A DNA stretch of 64,000 nt from Mycobacterium sp. D16R12 (GCF_002013465.1 NZ_MAFC01000026.1:1-64000); one strand, 5' to 3'; positions 30,755 through 40,416 are shown, counted from the stretch's first letter. A program made the numbers and translations. Notes: generated by a model from the letters alone, not told the origin.

Positions 30755-33250
30755 TCAGAAGTCCTCCGGGACTCCGCCGTCGTCTTCGTCCTCATCGTCG
30801 GCTCCCCCGCCGCCACGGATCGACGCCATCAGACTGCCGAGATCCTCGGGCTTCACCATGACCTCACGCGCCTTGGATCCCTCACTGGGCCCCACGATTC
30901 CGCGCGTCTCCATCAGGTCCATGAGACGGCCCGCCTTGGCGAAGCCGACCCGCAACTTGCGCTGAAGCATTGAGGTCGAGCCGAATTGGCTCGACACCAC
31001 GAGCTCGACGGCCTGCAAGAAGGCGTCCATATCGTCACCGATGTCGGGGTCGACGTCGTCCTTACCGGGGCCGCCGCCGACCTTGGCGGCGGTGACGCCC
31101 TCGGTGTAGTCGGGCTCGCCCTGTTCCTTGGCGGCCGACACCACGGCGCTGATCTCTTCATCGGTGATGAAGGCGCCCTGCATGCGAATAGGGCGCCCGG
31201 CACCCATCGGCAGGAACAGTCCATCCCCCATACCAATGAGCTTCTCGGCGCCGGGTTGATCCAGGATGACGCGGCTGTCGGTCAGCGATGACGTCGCAAA
31301 GGCAAGACGCGACGGCACATTCGTTTTGATGAGGCCGGTGACGACATCCACCGACGGGCGCTGGGTGGCCAGCACCAAGTGGATACCGGCCGCACGTGCT
31401 TTCTGGGTGATGCGCACGATGGCGTCCTCGACGTCACGGGGCGCGGTCATCATGAGGTCGGCAAGCTCGTCGACGACGGCGAGAATGAAGGGGTACGGGC
31501 GATACTCACGCTGGCTGCCCAGCGGTGTGGTGATCTCGCCGGAGCGCACCTTCGCGTTGAAGTCGTTGATGTGCCGGACCCGGCTGGCCTGCATGTCCTG
31601 GTAGCGCTGCTCCATCTCCTCCACCAGCCACGCCAGCGCGGCCGCCGCCTTCTTCGGCGAGGTGATGATCGGGGTGATCAGATGCGGAATGCCTTCGTAG
31701 GGCGTCAGTTCCACCATCTTGGGGTCGATCAGGATCATCCTGACCTCCTCCGGGGTGGCACGGGCGAGCAGTGAGACGAGCATCGAGTTGACGAAGCTCG
31801 ATTTACCCGAACCGGTAGATCCGGCCACCAACAAGTGCGGCATCTTCGCAAGGTTGGCGGAAATGAAGTCGCCCTCGATGTCCTTGCCCAGGCCGATCAG
31901 CAGCGGATGGTGATCCCTGCGGGTCTCGGGCGCGGTCAGCACATCGGCCAGCCGCACCATCTCCCTGTCGGTGTTCGGCACCTCGATGCCCACCGCGGAC
32001 TTGCCGGGGATCGGCGCGAGCAGGCGCACACTGTCGGTGGCCACCGCGTACGCGATATTGCGTTGCAGGGCAGTGATTTTCTCCACCTTGACGCCGGGTC
32101 CGAGTTCTACCTCGTAGCGGGTGACGGTGGGGCCGCGATTGAATCCGGTGACCGCGGCATCGACCTTGAACTGCTCGAGTACCCCGGTGATCGCGGCGAT
32201 CATCTCGTCGTTCGCCGCGCTACTTTCCTTCGGCGGATCGCCCGCGATGAGCAGGTCCAGCGATGGCAGTGTGTAAGGGCCCTCGATCACCCGGTCGACA
32301 ACGGGCATCTGTGGTTTCGGCTTGGACTTCTTGGTCGACTTGACCGCGGGCACCGGCTTGGGCGCGGTCGCGGCGGGAGGCTCGGGAGCCGCAGCTGCCT
32401 CTTCCTCGAGCGGGTAATTTTCCATCGGCGTTGTCCCGCGCTTGAATTCGCGAGTCGCCTCATAGTCATCTTCCGGCTCGAGATCCTCTTCATCCCAATC
32501 CGAGTCCGGGTCCTCCTCGTCCCATTCGTCATACTCCTGGGGCGAGAACATGTTTCGCAGAGTGTCCGGGATGTCGCGGATCGTGGTGCCGGTCAGCAGC
32601 AGTACGCCGAAAACGATCGCCATCACCAGCAGCGGCGCGGCGATCCACGCGGTAAGGCCTTGCGCGAGCGGTCCGCCGATCACGAAGCCGACGAATCCTC
32701 CCGCGGCCGAGCGCCCCTCGGGGGAATCGGGGGAACCCGCGAACAGGTGCCACAGGCCGAGGATCGGCAGCGCGACCATCGCGAAGCCCAGCAGCAGGCG
32801 CGGACGCTCCTCCGGGTTCGGCTCGGTGCGCATCAAGAACACGGCAATGACAAGCGCGATGACGGGAACCAGCGCCACACCGGAGCCCACCACCGCCCGG
32901 AAGACATCGTCGATCCAGCCACCAACGGGCTTGGCGGCGTGGAACCATGAGCTCGCGCCCACCACGAACGCCAGGCCCAGCAACGCTAACGCGATGCCGT
33001 CGCGCCGATGCCCATGCTCGATGTCGTGAGCGCGGCCCACCGACCGGAACAACGACCCGACACCATGGGCGCAGGCATGCCACCCGGTGCGCGCCCCGCG
33101 GCCCAACGCCACCAACGGCGTCGTCCAGTGCTGGCTACGACGCTGATTGCGGCGGCGCGGGGCCGGACGACGGGTCGGCGCGGTGTTGCGCGACCGGGGT
33201 CCCGCTTTGGTGGTCCGGCCGCGCGAACGGCTGACAGTCTTACTCGCCAT
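30755..33250 (-). CDS. ftsK: DNA translocase FtsK
   Basis: An 831-residue septal DNA pump that clears and resolves chromosomes at division. A basic N-terminus is followed by four membrane helices (about 85-220), an acidic then Pro/Ala-rich linker (235-315) and the RecA-like motor. Walker A is AGSTGSGKSS at about 476-485, and the Walker B region is FILAVVDELADLMM. The C-terminal gamma domain (STSMLQRKLRVGFAKAGRLM) reads KOPS sites. It corresponds to Rv2748c. A -10 TAGGCT lies six bases before the ATG, indicating a leaderless mRNA. Confidence 0.96.
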   Translation of the reverse strand: MASKTVSRSRGRTTKAGPRSRNTAPTRRPAPRRRNQRRSQHWTTPLVALGRGARTGWHACAHGVGSLFRSVGRAHDIEHGHRRDGIALALLGLAFVVGASSWFHAAKPVGGWIDDVFRAVVGSGVALVPVIALVIAVFLMRTEPNPEERPRLLLGFAMVALPILGLWHLFAGSPDSPEGRSAAGGFVGFVIGGPLAQGLTAWIAAPLLVMAIVFGVLLLTGTTIRDIPDTLRNMFSPQEYDEWDEEDPDSDWDEEDLEPEDDYEATREFKRGTTPMENYPLEEEAAAAPEPPAATAPKPVPAVKSTKKSKPKPQMPVVDRVIEGPYTLPSLDLLIAGDPPKESSAANDEMIAAITGVLEQFKVDAAVTGFNRGPTVTRYEVELGPGVKVEKITALQRNIAYAVATDSVRLLAPIPGKSAVGIEVPNTDREMVRLADVLTAPETRRDHHPLLIGLGKDIEGDFISANLAKMPHLLVAGSTGSGKSSFVNSMLVSLLARATPEEVRMILIDPKMVELTPYEGIPHLITPIITSPKKAAAALAWLVEEMEQRYQDMQASRVRHINDFNAKVRSGEITTPLGSQREYRPYPFILAVVDELADLMMTAPRDVEDAIVRITQKARAAGIHLVLATQRPSVDVVTGLIKTNVPSRLAFATSSLTDSRVILDQPGAEKLIGMGDGLFLPMGAGRPIRMQGAFITDEEISAVVSAAKEQGEPDYTEGVTAAKVGGGPGKDDVDPDIGDDMDAFLQAVELVVSSQFGSTSMLQRKLRVGFAKAGRLMDLMETRGIVGPSEGSKAREVMVKPEDLGSLMASIRGGGGADDEDEDDGGVPEDF

Positions 33251-33256
33251 GGCGAC

Positions 33257-33262
33257 AGCCTA
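33257..33262 (-). promoter_or_regulatory. -10 element for leaderless ftsK
   Basis: TAGGCT on the minus strand, six bases before the ATG at 33250. Confidence 0.45.
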
Positions 33263-33377
33263 GTCGCAACAGCCACATCCGCACCATCTGCCACACGGCT
33301 AAAACCGCTAGTAAGCAAATGTTTTGTCACCTACGCGAGGCCGCCCTGAGACAGTCTCGTGACCTGAGAAACCCGGC

Positions 33378-33920
33378 TTAGCGGTCGGGACGCGGCTTGG
33401 TCTCACCCAGCCACGATTGATTCGCCGCGATGTAGAACTGATCGCCGTTGAAACTGCTGGCTGAATGACCCCGGAAGCAGTAGACGCCCTCGTCCTTGGT
33501 GACGGCACATTTGACCGCCCGGTAATTGAAGTAGTTACCCGGCGTGAGTACCGGCGGACGCGTCGCCGGAGTGAACAGCGACTCGCCGGTGGTGTCGAAA
33601 TGGGCACGCCAATCGCCCGGGAACCAGGCCACTTGATTCGTCCCCGCCGGCGCCCCGGGGAACGAGCCGTTGCAGCCGAAGCTGCCGTCGATCCAGATGG
33701 CACAGGTCAACCCACGGGGCGTCGCGAACCAGGCCCCGTCGGTGTCATCCCGCAGGAACTGCTCGAAGTCGGCCTGCTTGAACTTGGTGGTGTTGTTGAC
33801 GTCGGGATACGGATTCGGGTCCCCCGAGATATCCGGATCCGCCAGCGCGGAGGACACCGATACGACGATAAGTCCCAGTGCCAGCGCGATGATGCCCGCC
33901 AACCGAGTCAGCAGCCGCAT
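33378..33920 (-). CDS. Secreted hypothetical protein
   Basis: A 180-residue protein with a clear Sec signal peptide (MRLLTRLAGIIALALGLIVV, then VSSALADP, cleavage after ALA). The mature chain has four Cys (LTCAIW, FGCNGS, VKCAVT, VYCFRG), probably paired as two disulfides, and many aromatic residues. Similar small Cys-containing secreted proteins of unknown role are common in mycobacteria. GGAGGGG precedes the ATG at 33920. It stands alone between ftsK and the divergent DUF2236 gene. Confidence 0.75.
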   Translation of the reverse strand: MRLLTRLAGIIALALGLIVVSVSSALADPDISGDPNPYPDVNNTTKFKQADFEQFLRDDTDGAWFATPRGLTCAIWIDGSFGCNGSFPGAPAGTNQVAWFPGDWRAHFDTTGESLFTPATRPPVLTPGNYFNYRAVKCAVTKDEGVYCFRGHSASSFNGDQFYIAANQSWLGETKPRPDR

Positions 33921-34055
33921 TCCAACCCCTCCCGATATTCGTGGTTACCAAGTCAGCAAAATAGCGAGGCCGATTGTATTGATCAGATCAACCCCGTGAG
34001 GGAAAACCAGCCAGACACTTGACAATGAGTGTTGCCAACATGCCCCAGCGCTCGC

Positions 34056-34061
34056 TAGCCT
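34056..34061 (+). promoter_or_regulatory. -10 element for the leaderless DUF2236 gene
   Basis: TAGCCT lies six bases before the ATG at 34068, favouring it over the GTG at 34062. Confidence 0.45.
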
Positions 34062-34067
34062 GTGCCC

Positions 34068-35432
34068 ATGAGTGGCAACGGCGCCCTATCGACAGTCAGC
34101 ACCCATCCGAACGACTACTACTGGCGGGCGGGCATGGCTCTACGCCCGGCACCTGCACGGTTGCGATTCGATGCGATGTGGACTCAGTCCCGCAAGGACA
34201 TCCTGACTCCGTGGATGGACTTCCATGAGGTCCCCAGGGAGACGCCGCGCACCCGGCTGCTCACCGATCACCTCTGGCAGGGCGACGAACTGATGGACGC
34301 GGTCGTGGACCGCATCCGCAAGATGCCCGCGCGCCAGGGTCGGGCGATGCTCACGCGGGCCCTCGATCAAGGCATCGAGTCGATCGAGAATCCGCCGGCG
34401 GAGTTCGTCGCATTGTTCGAGCAGCTCGACAATCCACCCGCGTGGTACGACGCCGCACTCTGGGAACGCGGGCGGCAGCTGTGGAACAACTCCTCGTTGG
34501 CGGCCAAGTTCGGTATGGGCTTCGGAGACACCTTCGGCACGTTTGTGGGCGATGAGGTCGCCTACGCCACCGGCGCGACCGGCAGATTCGTCAACGACAC
34601 TCTGCGCCGCAACCTGGAAACCACCGCATGGTTTCGCAAGATGACCTATCGCGGTGCTCTGGAACGCTTTTCGCAGCCATTCAAGGACACCGTCCTGGTA
34701 CGTCTGATGCATGCACAGGTGCGTGCCGGACTCCGGCGCTCCTGGGGCGACGAACAATTCGCCCACCACGGCAACCCGATTTCCAATTCCATGATGATGG
34801 GTGCCGCGATGACCTTCGGGCTCATCCCGCCGCTGATCGACCATCAGCACGGGCGCACCCGCAGCATGGCCGATCTTGAAGCCGCCGTGATGTATTGGGC
34901 GTACATCGCCTACGTGTTCGGTGTGGCCGAGGAACTGATTCCCAAATCCGTGGCCGAGGGAATGGAGACGATGGACTACATGGTCGCCTATGCCGGTGGC
35001 CCCTCCGAATGGACCGACGTGATGATGAGTGCGGCATTCGGCTTCGTCGACAAGGGAGTAGCGGGGCGCATTGGCCGGCTGGTGTTCACTCCGGTTCTCG
35101 GTATCGCCGCGTACTACGGCGGTGAAGATCTGGTGCGGGCACTCGTGCGCGCCACTCCCCTGCGCGACGCCCGGCTGCAGCCGTGGACCTGGCTGACGGG
35201 TATCGCGGTGCACACCAACGTCCAGTTGCGGCGGCTGACCGACACCCTTCCTGGCGCCAAACGCCGTGCACAACAACGCAATGGCGAGCTGCTGTGGTGG
35301 TCGGCGACGGTAATCAATCAGGCGCTGGCCAAGCTCGGCGGCATGAGCGACACGTCATACACCCACCACGACGCGACGGCGGCGACACCGGCAGGATGCC
35401 CGGTGCCGCACGCTCCGCGTGTCAGTGCGTAG
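34068..35432 (+). CDS. DUF2236 (MpaB-type oxygenase-like) protein
   Basis: A 454-residue helical protein of the DUF2236 family, which includes latex-clearing and mycophenolic-acid MpaB-type oxygenases that bind heme or iron. Family-like stretches are RFVNDTLRRNLETTAWF, VRLMHAQVRAGLRRSW and NPISNSMMMGAAMTFGLIPP, with several conserved His (HAQVR, HHGNP, DHQHGR). The reaction is unknown. Start at 34068 by the leaderless rule. A TetR gene follows in the same direction 48 bases later and may control it. Confidence 0.8.
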   Translation: MSGNGALSTVSTHPNDYYWRAGMALRPAPARLRFDAMWTQSRKDILTPWMDFHEVPRETPRTRLLTDHLWQGDELMDAVVDRIRKMPARQGRAMLTRALDQGIESIENPPAEFVALFEQLDNPPAWYDAALWERGRQLWNNSSLAAKFGMGFGDTFGTFVGDEVAYATGATGRFVNDTLRRNLETTAWFRKMTYRGALERFSQPFKDTVLVRLMHAQVRAGLRRSWGDEQFAHHGNPISNSMMMGAAMTFGLIPPLIDHQHGRTRSMADLEAAVMYWAYIAYVFGVAEELIPKSVAEGMETMDYMVAYAGGPSEWTDVMMSAAFGFVDKGVAGRIGRLVFTPVLGIAAYYGGEDLVRALVRATPLRDARLQPWTWLTGIAVHTNVQLRRLTDTLPGAKRRAQQRNGELLWWSATVINQALAKLGGMSDTSYTHHDATAATPAGCPVPHAPRVSA

Positions 35433-35444
35433 GCCCGTACCCCC

Positions 35445-35476
35445 TTCACCATGTCCATAGATTCGTCTATGGTGAA
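35445..35476. promoter_or_regulatory. Overlapping inverted repeats before the second TetR gene
   Basis: Two inverted repeats overlap here: TTCACCAT with ATGGTGAA (outer) and CCATAGA-TTCG-TCTATGG (inner, perfect). They end four bases before the ATG at 35481 and make a probable TetR operator. Confidence 0.6.
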
Positions 35477-35480
35477 GGAC

Positions 35481-36041
35481 ATGACCGAGAAGGTCTCACG
35501 TGACGACTACTTCCAGGCCGCGTTCAGGCTGCTGGCCGAGGGCGGAAAGCCCGCATTGACGACGACCGCCGTGTGCCGCCGCCTGGGCGTCACCACCGGT
35601 TCGCTCTATCACCACTTCGGCAGCGGCGCTGAGTTCTACAAAGCCGTCATCGACCATTGGGAGAACGAGGTGACCCTCGCGCAGCGCCAGCGTGCCGACG
35701 CGGTGCCCGATCCCCGTGAGCGCCTGACCGTGCTGGAACAAGCGGCGCGCGATGCCGATCATGAGGCGGAGAAGGCGATCCGCGCCTGGGCCGGTACTGA
35801 TCGCTATGTCGCCGCGGCCATGCAGCGGGTAGACCAGGTCCGGCACAAACATCTGACCAAGAGCTACATCGACGCAGGGTTCGCTCCGGCGCGCGCCGAC
35901 ACCCTGGCGCGCATCGGGTTCAGCATCCTGGTCGGCGCCCAACAGATCGGCAGACAAGTGGACCGCGACCGCCTCAACGCCGCACTCGATGAGTACGCGA
36001 CGTGGGTGTACGCGGCCGTTCCGGCATACGAGAGGGCCTGA
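35481..36041 (+). CDS. TetR family transcriptional regulator
   Basis: A 186-residue TetR protein. The HTH spans residues 5-50 (RDDYFQAAFRLLAEGGKPAL, TTAVCRRLGVTTGSLYHHFG), followed by a helical effector domain. The frame extends to 35451, but that would place the operator inside the coding region, so ATG 35481 with GAAGGA just before it is preferred. It ends four bases before the convergent membrane-protein gene. Likely target: itself and the DUF2236 gene. Confidence 0.82.
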   Translation: MTEKVSRDDYFQAAFRLLAEGGKPALTTTAVCRRLGVTTGSLYHHFGSGAEFYKAVIDHWENEVTLAQRQRADAVPDPRERLTVLEQAARDADHEAEKAIRAWAGTDRYVAAAMQRVDQVRHKHLTKSYIDAGFAPARADTLARIGFSILVGAQQIGRQVDRDRLNAALDEYATWVYAAVPAYERA

Positions 36042-36045
36042 TCGA

Positions 36046-36618
36046 TTACCGGGCCGGCGGCGACCACTTCCCGGTGACCTTGGTGTAGCGGGACATCAGC
36101 GCGAGCGCCTCATCGGGAAACAACGCACGGGGGAAGGCTTCACGCGTCCCCGGCCGAGCCGAGAACAAGATTCCCACGGCATTGTCGTTCACCACGACGT
36201 TCTTGATCTCGGCGTAGTCACGCAGGACCATGAGCCGAGTGGTCAGAAAAGATTGCCCGAGTAGAGCATTAGTCGTTGGACGCAGTACCCAGTAGGTAAA
36301 GTCCGACGCTCCGAACTCGGCGCGCTGCACCGTCCCGGCCGGGATCGCCTGCATAGACAACCGAGTACGAGATCGAATTCTCGACGTGATCAGGGCTGCC
36401 GCCGCGACCACAACGATCAGGATCACCACGCCGGCGGGAGCACCGACAAACACGAAGAAGAACGCGACGTACAGCACGGCCCCAACGAGCAGAATCCAGA
36501 CGCCCCACGATCGTGCGACTGTACGCAGGGCGCCCTTCGTAAGGTTGCCTCGTCCATCCTCGGTGAGCACAACCTCGGTGCGGATCGGTGGCCCGGCCAC
36601 AGCGTGTTGATCGGCCAT
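36046..36618 (-). CDS. Membrane protein of unknown function
   Basis: A 190-residue protein with a polar N-terminus, two adjacent membrane helices (SWGVWILLVGAVLYVAFFFV and GAPAGVVILIVVVAAAALI) and a soluble C-terminal domain with a PH-like strand pattern (MQAIPAGTVQRAEFG, MVLRDYAEIKNVVVNDNAVG). The ATG at 36618 has AGGGAGGG immediately upstream; the frame to 36825 overlaps the divergent ABM gene. Not recognised. Confidence 0.7.
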   Translation of the reverse strand: MADQHAVAGPPIRTEVVLTEDGRGNLTKGALRTVARSWGVWILLVGAVLYVAFFFVFVGAPAGVVILIVVVAAAALITSRIRSRTRLSMQAIPAGTVQRAEFGASDFTYWVLRPTTNALLGQSFLTTRLMVLRDYAEIKNVVVNDNAVGILFSARPGTREAFPRALFPDEALALMSRYTKVTGKWSPPAR

Positions 36619-36718
36619 ATCCCTCCCTTGATACCCGCACAGCCTATCGACCGATGGGCACTCGGCACAGTTTCGGTACGGTGGAATTCGATCGACTCCC
36701 GACGACGAGAGGTGTTCC

Positions 36719-37030
36719 ATGCCCACTGTGGTGGCGTTCCTGTATCCCCAGCCGGACAAGCGCGACGAGGTCCGTGCCGCGCTGCTCGAGACCATCCCCC
36801 AGGTCCACGACGAGCCGGGCTGCAATCTCTACTCCCTGCATGAGGCACATGATCGCTTCGTCTTCGTGGAGTCCTGGGCGAGCAACGAGGCGCTGGCCGA
36901 GCACGGGAAAGCGCCCGCCCTCACCGCGCTGTTCGGCAAGTTGGGCCCGCTGCTAGGTCAAGCCCCGGAAATTGTTGTTGCCGAAGCACTTCCAGCAGGT
37001 GATCCTACCAAGGGCGATCTGACGCACTGA
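36719..37030 (+). CDS. Antibiotic biosynthesis monooxygenase (ABM) domain protein
   Basis: A 103-residue dimeric ferredoxin-like fold protein of the ABM/quinol-monooxygenase family, equivalent in position to Rv2749. PQVHDEPGCNLYSLHEAHDR and FVFVESWASNEALAEHGKAP are the family signatures, covering the central strands and the W-x-S/D element. GAGAGG precedes the ATG. It is followed by one base and then the SDR gene, so the two are co-transcribed. Confidence 0.85.
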   Translation: MPTVVAFLYPQPDKRDEVRAALLETIPQVHDEPGCNLYSLHEAHDRFVFVESWASNEALAEHGKAPALTALFGKLGPLLGQAPEIVVAEALPAGDPTKGDLTH

Positions 37031-37031
37031 T

Positions 37032-37850
37032 ATGGGCAAGCTAGACGGCAAGGTCGCCTTTATCACCGGCGCGGCCCGCGGGCAGGGCCGCGCCCACGCG
37101 ATCAAGCTGGCTTCGGAGGGAGCCAACATCATCGCGATCGATATCTGCGCACAGATCCCCTCGGTCGAATACCCGATGGCCACTACCGAGGATCTGGACC
37201 TCACCGTCAAGGAGGTCGACGCCCTGGGGCGTGCCATCTCGGCACACGAGACCGATGTGCGCGACCGCGATGCACTGCAGGCAGCCTTCGATGCCGGCGT
37301 CGAGGCCCTCGGGCCGGTCGATATCGTGGTCGCGAACGCCGGCATTGCCACCCTCACTCCCGAAAGCGGCGAGCAGGGCTGGACCGATGTGCTCGACGTC
37401 AACCTCACCGGCGTGTATCACACAGTCGAGGTGGCCCGGCCGTCGATGGTGGAGCGTGGCGCCGGCGGTTCGATCGTGCTGATCAGCTCGGTGGCCGGAC
37501 TGACCGGCATGGTGATGAACACCCCGGGCGGGCTGGCCTACACCGCCGCCAAACACGGGCTGGTCGGGCTCATGCGGTCCTATGCCAACATGCTTGCGCC
37601 ACATAATATTCGGGTGAACACGATTCACCCGGGCGGTGTCGCGACGCCCATGCTGGTAAATCCAGTGACGGAGGAGTTGTTCACCGATGGCGCGCCCGAA
37701 GGCATGTCCGATACCGGGCATGCCTTGCCGGTAGTTCTCATGCCTCCGGAGGATATGGCCAACGCGGTGGCCTGGCTGGTATCGGAGGACGCCCGGTATG
37801 TCACGGGTGTCGCACTCCCGGTCGACGCCGGGTTCACCAACAGGCGCTAG
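37032..37850 (+). CDS. Mycofactocin-coupled SDR family oxidoreductase
   Basis: A 272-residue short-chain dehydrogenase of the mycofactocin-associated subgroup, equivalent to Rv2750. The cofactor motif is TGAARGQGRAHAIKLA, followed by IIAIDIC, with a characteristic insertion after it that in this subgroup keeps NADH bound for re-oxidation by mycofactocin. The catalytic residues are Ser in LISSVAGL and Tyr-x3-Lys in AYTAAKHG. The substrate is an unknown alcohol. It lies between the ABM and methyltransferase genes. Confidence 0.88.
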   Translation: MGKLDGKVAFITGAARGQGRAHAIKLASEGANIIAIDICAQIPSVEYPMATTEDLDLTVKEVDALGRAISAHETDVRDRDALQAAFDAGVEALGPVDIVVANAGIATLTPESGEQGWTDVLDVNLTGVYHTVEVARPSMVERGAGGSIVLISSVAGLTGMVMNTPGGLAYTAAKHGLVGLMRSYANMLAPHNIRVNTIHPGGVATPMLVNPVTEELFTDGAPEGMSDTGHALPVVLMPPEDMANAVAWLVSEDARYVTGVALPVDAGFTNRR

Positions 37851-37852
37851 AC

Positions 37853-38728
37853 ATGGCACGGACAAACCCCGCAGCACAGACCGCGTACGGCCCCATGGCC
37901 ATCGCGGCGATCGAGCAGCACGAGCCGCGTGGGTCCCGGATCGTCCATGACGATCTGGCCGCCGCAATCCTGCCCGCCGGATTGCGCTGGTTTGTCCGTG
38001 TCACGGCCTGGACGACGCTGCGCAACCTGTTGATCAGGCTGGCAGAGCGAAGCGGCCGGGGCGCCTGGTCGATATTCGTGTGCCGTAAGCGCTATATCGA
38101 TGACCAACTCGCATCATGGTCAGGCACAGTGGAATCGGTAGTCAATTTAGGCGCCGGAATGGACACCCGCGGATGCCGGCTGGCCCGAACCTCACCGGTG
38201 CCGGTGTTCGAGGTCGATCAGCCGGTGAACATCGCGGCAAAGCGGCGCGCGATCCATAAGGCGGTCGGCGCACTACCGCCGTCGGTGCACCTTGTTCCTG
38301 TCGAATTCCAGCACGGCAATCTGGGCGACGCGTTACGCCGGGCAGGGCACAACGTCACCGCACGCACCTTCTTCATCTGGGAGGGCGTCACGCAATACAT
38401 TCCCGAACCGGCGGTCCGGTCGACACTGGACTACCTGAGCACGGCTGCACCGGGCAGCCGTCTTGCCTTCACCTACGTGCAACGCGATTTCATCGATGGC
38501 TCGAACCTGTACGGGAACACGATCCTGTACAAAAGGTTTCGTCTACGCAGCCAGGTATGGATGTTCGGCCTCGCGCCCGATGCAGTGGCACCCCTGCTCG
38601 GCGAGTACGGCTGGCGGGTAGTCGAGGATGTCAGCGGCCCCGAGTTCCAGGAGCGTTACCTGACACCCGCCGGACGCGGCCTCTCGACCACCGAACTGGA
38701 ACGAACCGTGCTCGCCGAAAAGACCTAA
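37853..38728 (+). CDS. SAM-dependent methyltransferase (TIGR00027 type), Rv2751-like
   Basis: A 291-residue class I methyltransferase of the leucine-carboxyl-methyltransferase-like family that is expanded in mycobacteria. The SAM-binding strand is VVNLGAGMDTRGCRL, the acidic residue ending the second strand is FEVDQP, and FFIWEGVTQYIPEPAV is the family-specific motif. The substrate is unknown. It begins two bases after the SDR stop and its end overlaps the convergent rnj gene by four bases. Confidence 0.88.
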   Translation: MARTNPAAQTAYGPMAIAAIEQHEPRGSRIVHDDLAAAILPAGLRWFVRVTAWTTLRNLLIRLAERSGRGAWSIFVCRKRYIDDQLASWSGTVESVVNLGAGMDTRGCRLARTSPVPVFEVDQPVNIAAKRRAIHKAVGALPPSVHLVPVEFQHGNLGDALRRAGHNVTARTFFIWEGVTQYIPEPAVRSTLDYLSTAAPGSRLAFTYVQRDFIDGSNLYGNTILYKRFRLRSQVWMFGLAPDAVAPLLGEYGWRVVEDVSGPEFQERYLTPAGRGLSTTELERTVLAEKT

Positions 38729-40416
38729 CCCACGGTCAGCACGGTTGGCACGATCATCGGCTGGCGCCGGTACTTCTCGCCAACCCACTTGCCCACCACG
38801 CGCCGCACAGCCTGCGCAATGCGTCCGGTATCAGTAACCGACTGTTCGGCAAGCGAATTCAACTCCGCTATGACGAGCTCGGTCACCGGGTCAAGCGCCT
38901 TGGCATCATCGGAAAAGCCGCGTGAGAACAGCTGCGGCCTGCCGACGGCACGCCCGTCGCTGCGCACCGCGACGGTGATCGCAATGAACCCACCGCCACC
39001 CAGGGCCACGCGCTCCCCCACAGTGACATCGGATACGTCACCGTCAACCAGACCATCGACAAACATCTTGCCCACCGGCACACGGCCGGAGATGCGAATG
39101 CGCTCGTTATGCAGGTCGACGCTCACACCGTTCTCCGCCAGCACAATTCGGTCATCGTCCACACCGGTCTTGACGGCCAGCCCCGCATTGGCGCGCAGAT
39201 GCCGCCAGGTGCCATGCACCGGCATCACATTGCGTGGCCGCACCGCGTTGTACAGATAGAGCAGCTCTCCGGCGTAGGCGTGACCCGATACATGGACCCG
39301 CGCATGGGTGTTCGTTACCACCCGGGTGCCCACCTTCGCGAGAGAGTCGATGACGCCGTAGACCGCCTCCTCGTTTCCGGGCACCAACGACGAGGACAAG
39401 ATGACCAAATCGTCAGTGGTGAGTGTGATCTGGCGGTGGTCGCCACGCGCCATCCGCGACAGCGCAGCCATCGGCTCACCCTGCGTGCCGGTGGTGACCA
39501 TCACAACCCGTTGCGGCGCAAGCTCATTCGCGGTTTCCACGTTGATCAGATTGCGGTCATCGATGTCCAGGAAGCCCAGATCGCGTGCGATGCCCATGTT
39601 ACGCACCATCGATCGGCCCACCAGTGCGACGCGGCGGCCGTGCGCCACCGAGGCGTCGATGATCTGTTGCACCCGGGCCACGTTGCTGGCAAAACACGCG
39701 ATGATCACCCGGCCGCGGGCGGTCTCGATGAGCCGGTTGAGCGTCGGGGCGATCTCGCTCTCCGACGGGCCTACACCCGGAATCTCCGAGTTGGTGGAGT
39801 CGACGAGGAACAGGTCGACTCCCCGGTCGCCCAGCCCGGACAGTCCGGGCAGATCGGTCGGGCGGCGGTCCGGGGGCAGCGGATCGAGCTTGATGTCGCC
39901 GGTGTGCAGGACGGTCCCGGCTTCGGTGTGCACGGCGATGGCGAGGGCGTCCGGAATGGAGTGGTTGACCGCGAAGTACTCGCATTCAAAGGCACCGTGG
40001 GTGGACCGCTCCCCCTCAGCGACCTTCACGAACCGCGGGGTGATGCGGTGTTCCCGGCACTTGGCCTCCACCAGCGCCAGCGTGAACGCCGAGCCGACGA
40101 CGGGGATATCGGGGCGCATCTTGAGCAGGTACGGGATCGCCCCGATGTGATCCTCGTGCGCATGCGTGAGGACCAGCGCCTCGACATCGTCGAGACGATC
40201 TTCGATAAGGCGGATATCCGGGAGGATCAGATCCACGCCGGGCTCCTCATGTCCCGGGAAGAGCACTCCGCAGTCGATGATGAGCAGACGGCCACGAAGC
40301 TCGAAAACCGTCATGTTGCGGCCGATTTCGCTGATACCGCCCAGCGCCGTGACCCGCAGCGCGCCCTCGGCGAGCGGTCGGGGCGCACGCAGGTTATCGG
40401 GTGGTGTTAGAGCCAC
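38725..40416 (-). CDS. rnj: Ribonuclease J
   Basis: A 563-residue metallo-beta-lactamase/beta-CASP nuclease with 5'-3' exo- and endonuclease activity on RNA, equivalent to Rv2752c. The metal motif is LTHAHEDHIGAIPYLL; further ligands lie in FAVNHSIPDALA and LHTGDIK. The beta-CASP part contains VIIACFASNVARVQQII and VHVSGHAYAGELLYLY. The start is a GTG directly after the dapA stop (TAG-GTG), so it is translated from the dapA transcript. Confidence 0.95.
   Translation of the reverse strand: MALTPPDNLRAPRPLAEGALRVTALGGISEIGRNMTVFELRGRLLIIDCGVLFPGHEEPGVDLILPDIRLIEDRLDDVEALVLTHAHEDHIGAIPYLLKMRPDIPVVGSAFTLALVEAKCREHRITPRFVKVAEGERSTHGAFECEYFAVNHSIPDALAIAVHTEAGTVLHTGDIKLDPLPPDRRPTDLPGLSGLGDRGVDLFLVDSTNSEIPGVGPSESEIAPTLNRLIETARGRVIIACFASNVARVQQIIDASVAHGRRVALVGRSMVRNMGIARDLGFLDIDDRNLINVETANELAPQRVVMVTTGTQGEPMAALSRMARGDHRQITLTTDDLVILSSSLVPGNEEAVYGVIDSLAKVGTRVVTNTHARVHVSGHAYAGELLYLYNAVRPRNVMPVHGTWRHLRANAGLAVKTGVDDDRIVLAENGVSVDLHNERIRISGRVPVGKMFVDGLVDGDVSDVTVGERVALGGGGFIAITVAVRSDGRAVGRPQLFSRGFSDDAKALDPVTELVIAELNSLAEQSVTDTGRIAQAVRRVVGKWVGEKYRRQPMIVPTVLTVG

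Noticed and set aside
30483..30965. Plus-strand frame of 160 codons starting between the P450 operon and ftsK
   Set aside because: It runs antisense into ftsK, with low-complexity Ser/Pro/Arg composition and no start signal.
36423..36848. Minus-strand extension of the membrane-protein gene to 36825-36848
   Set aside because: It would overlap the divergent ABM gene; the ATG at 36618 has a strong Shine-Dalgarno sequence.
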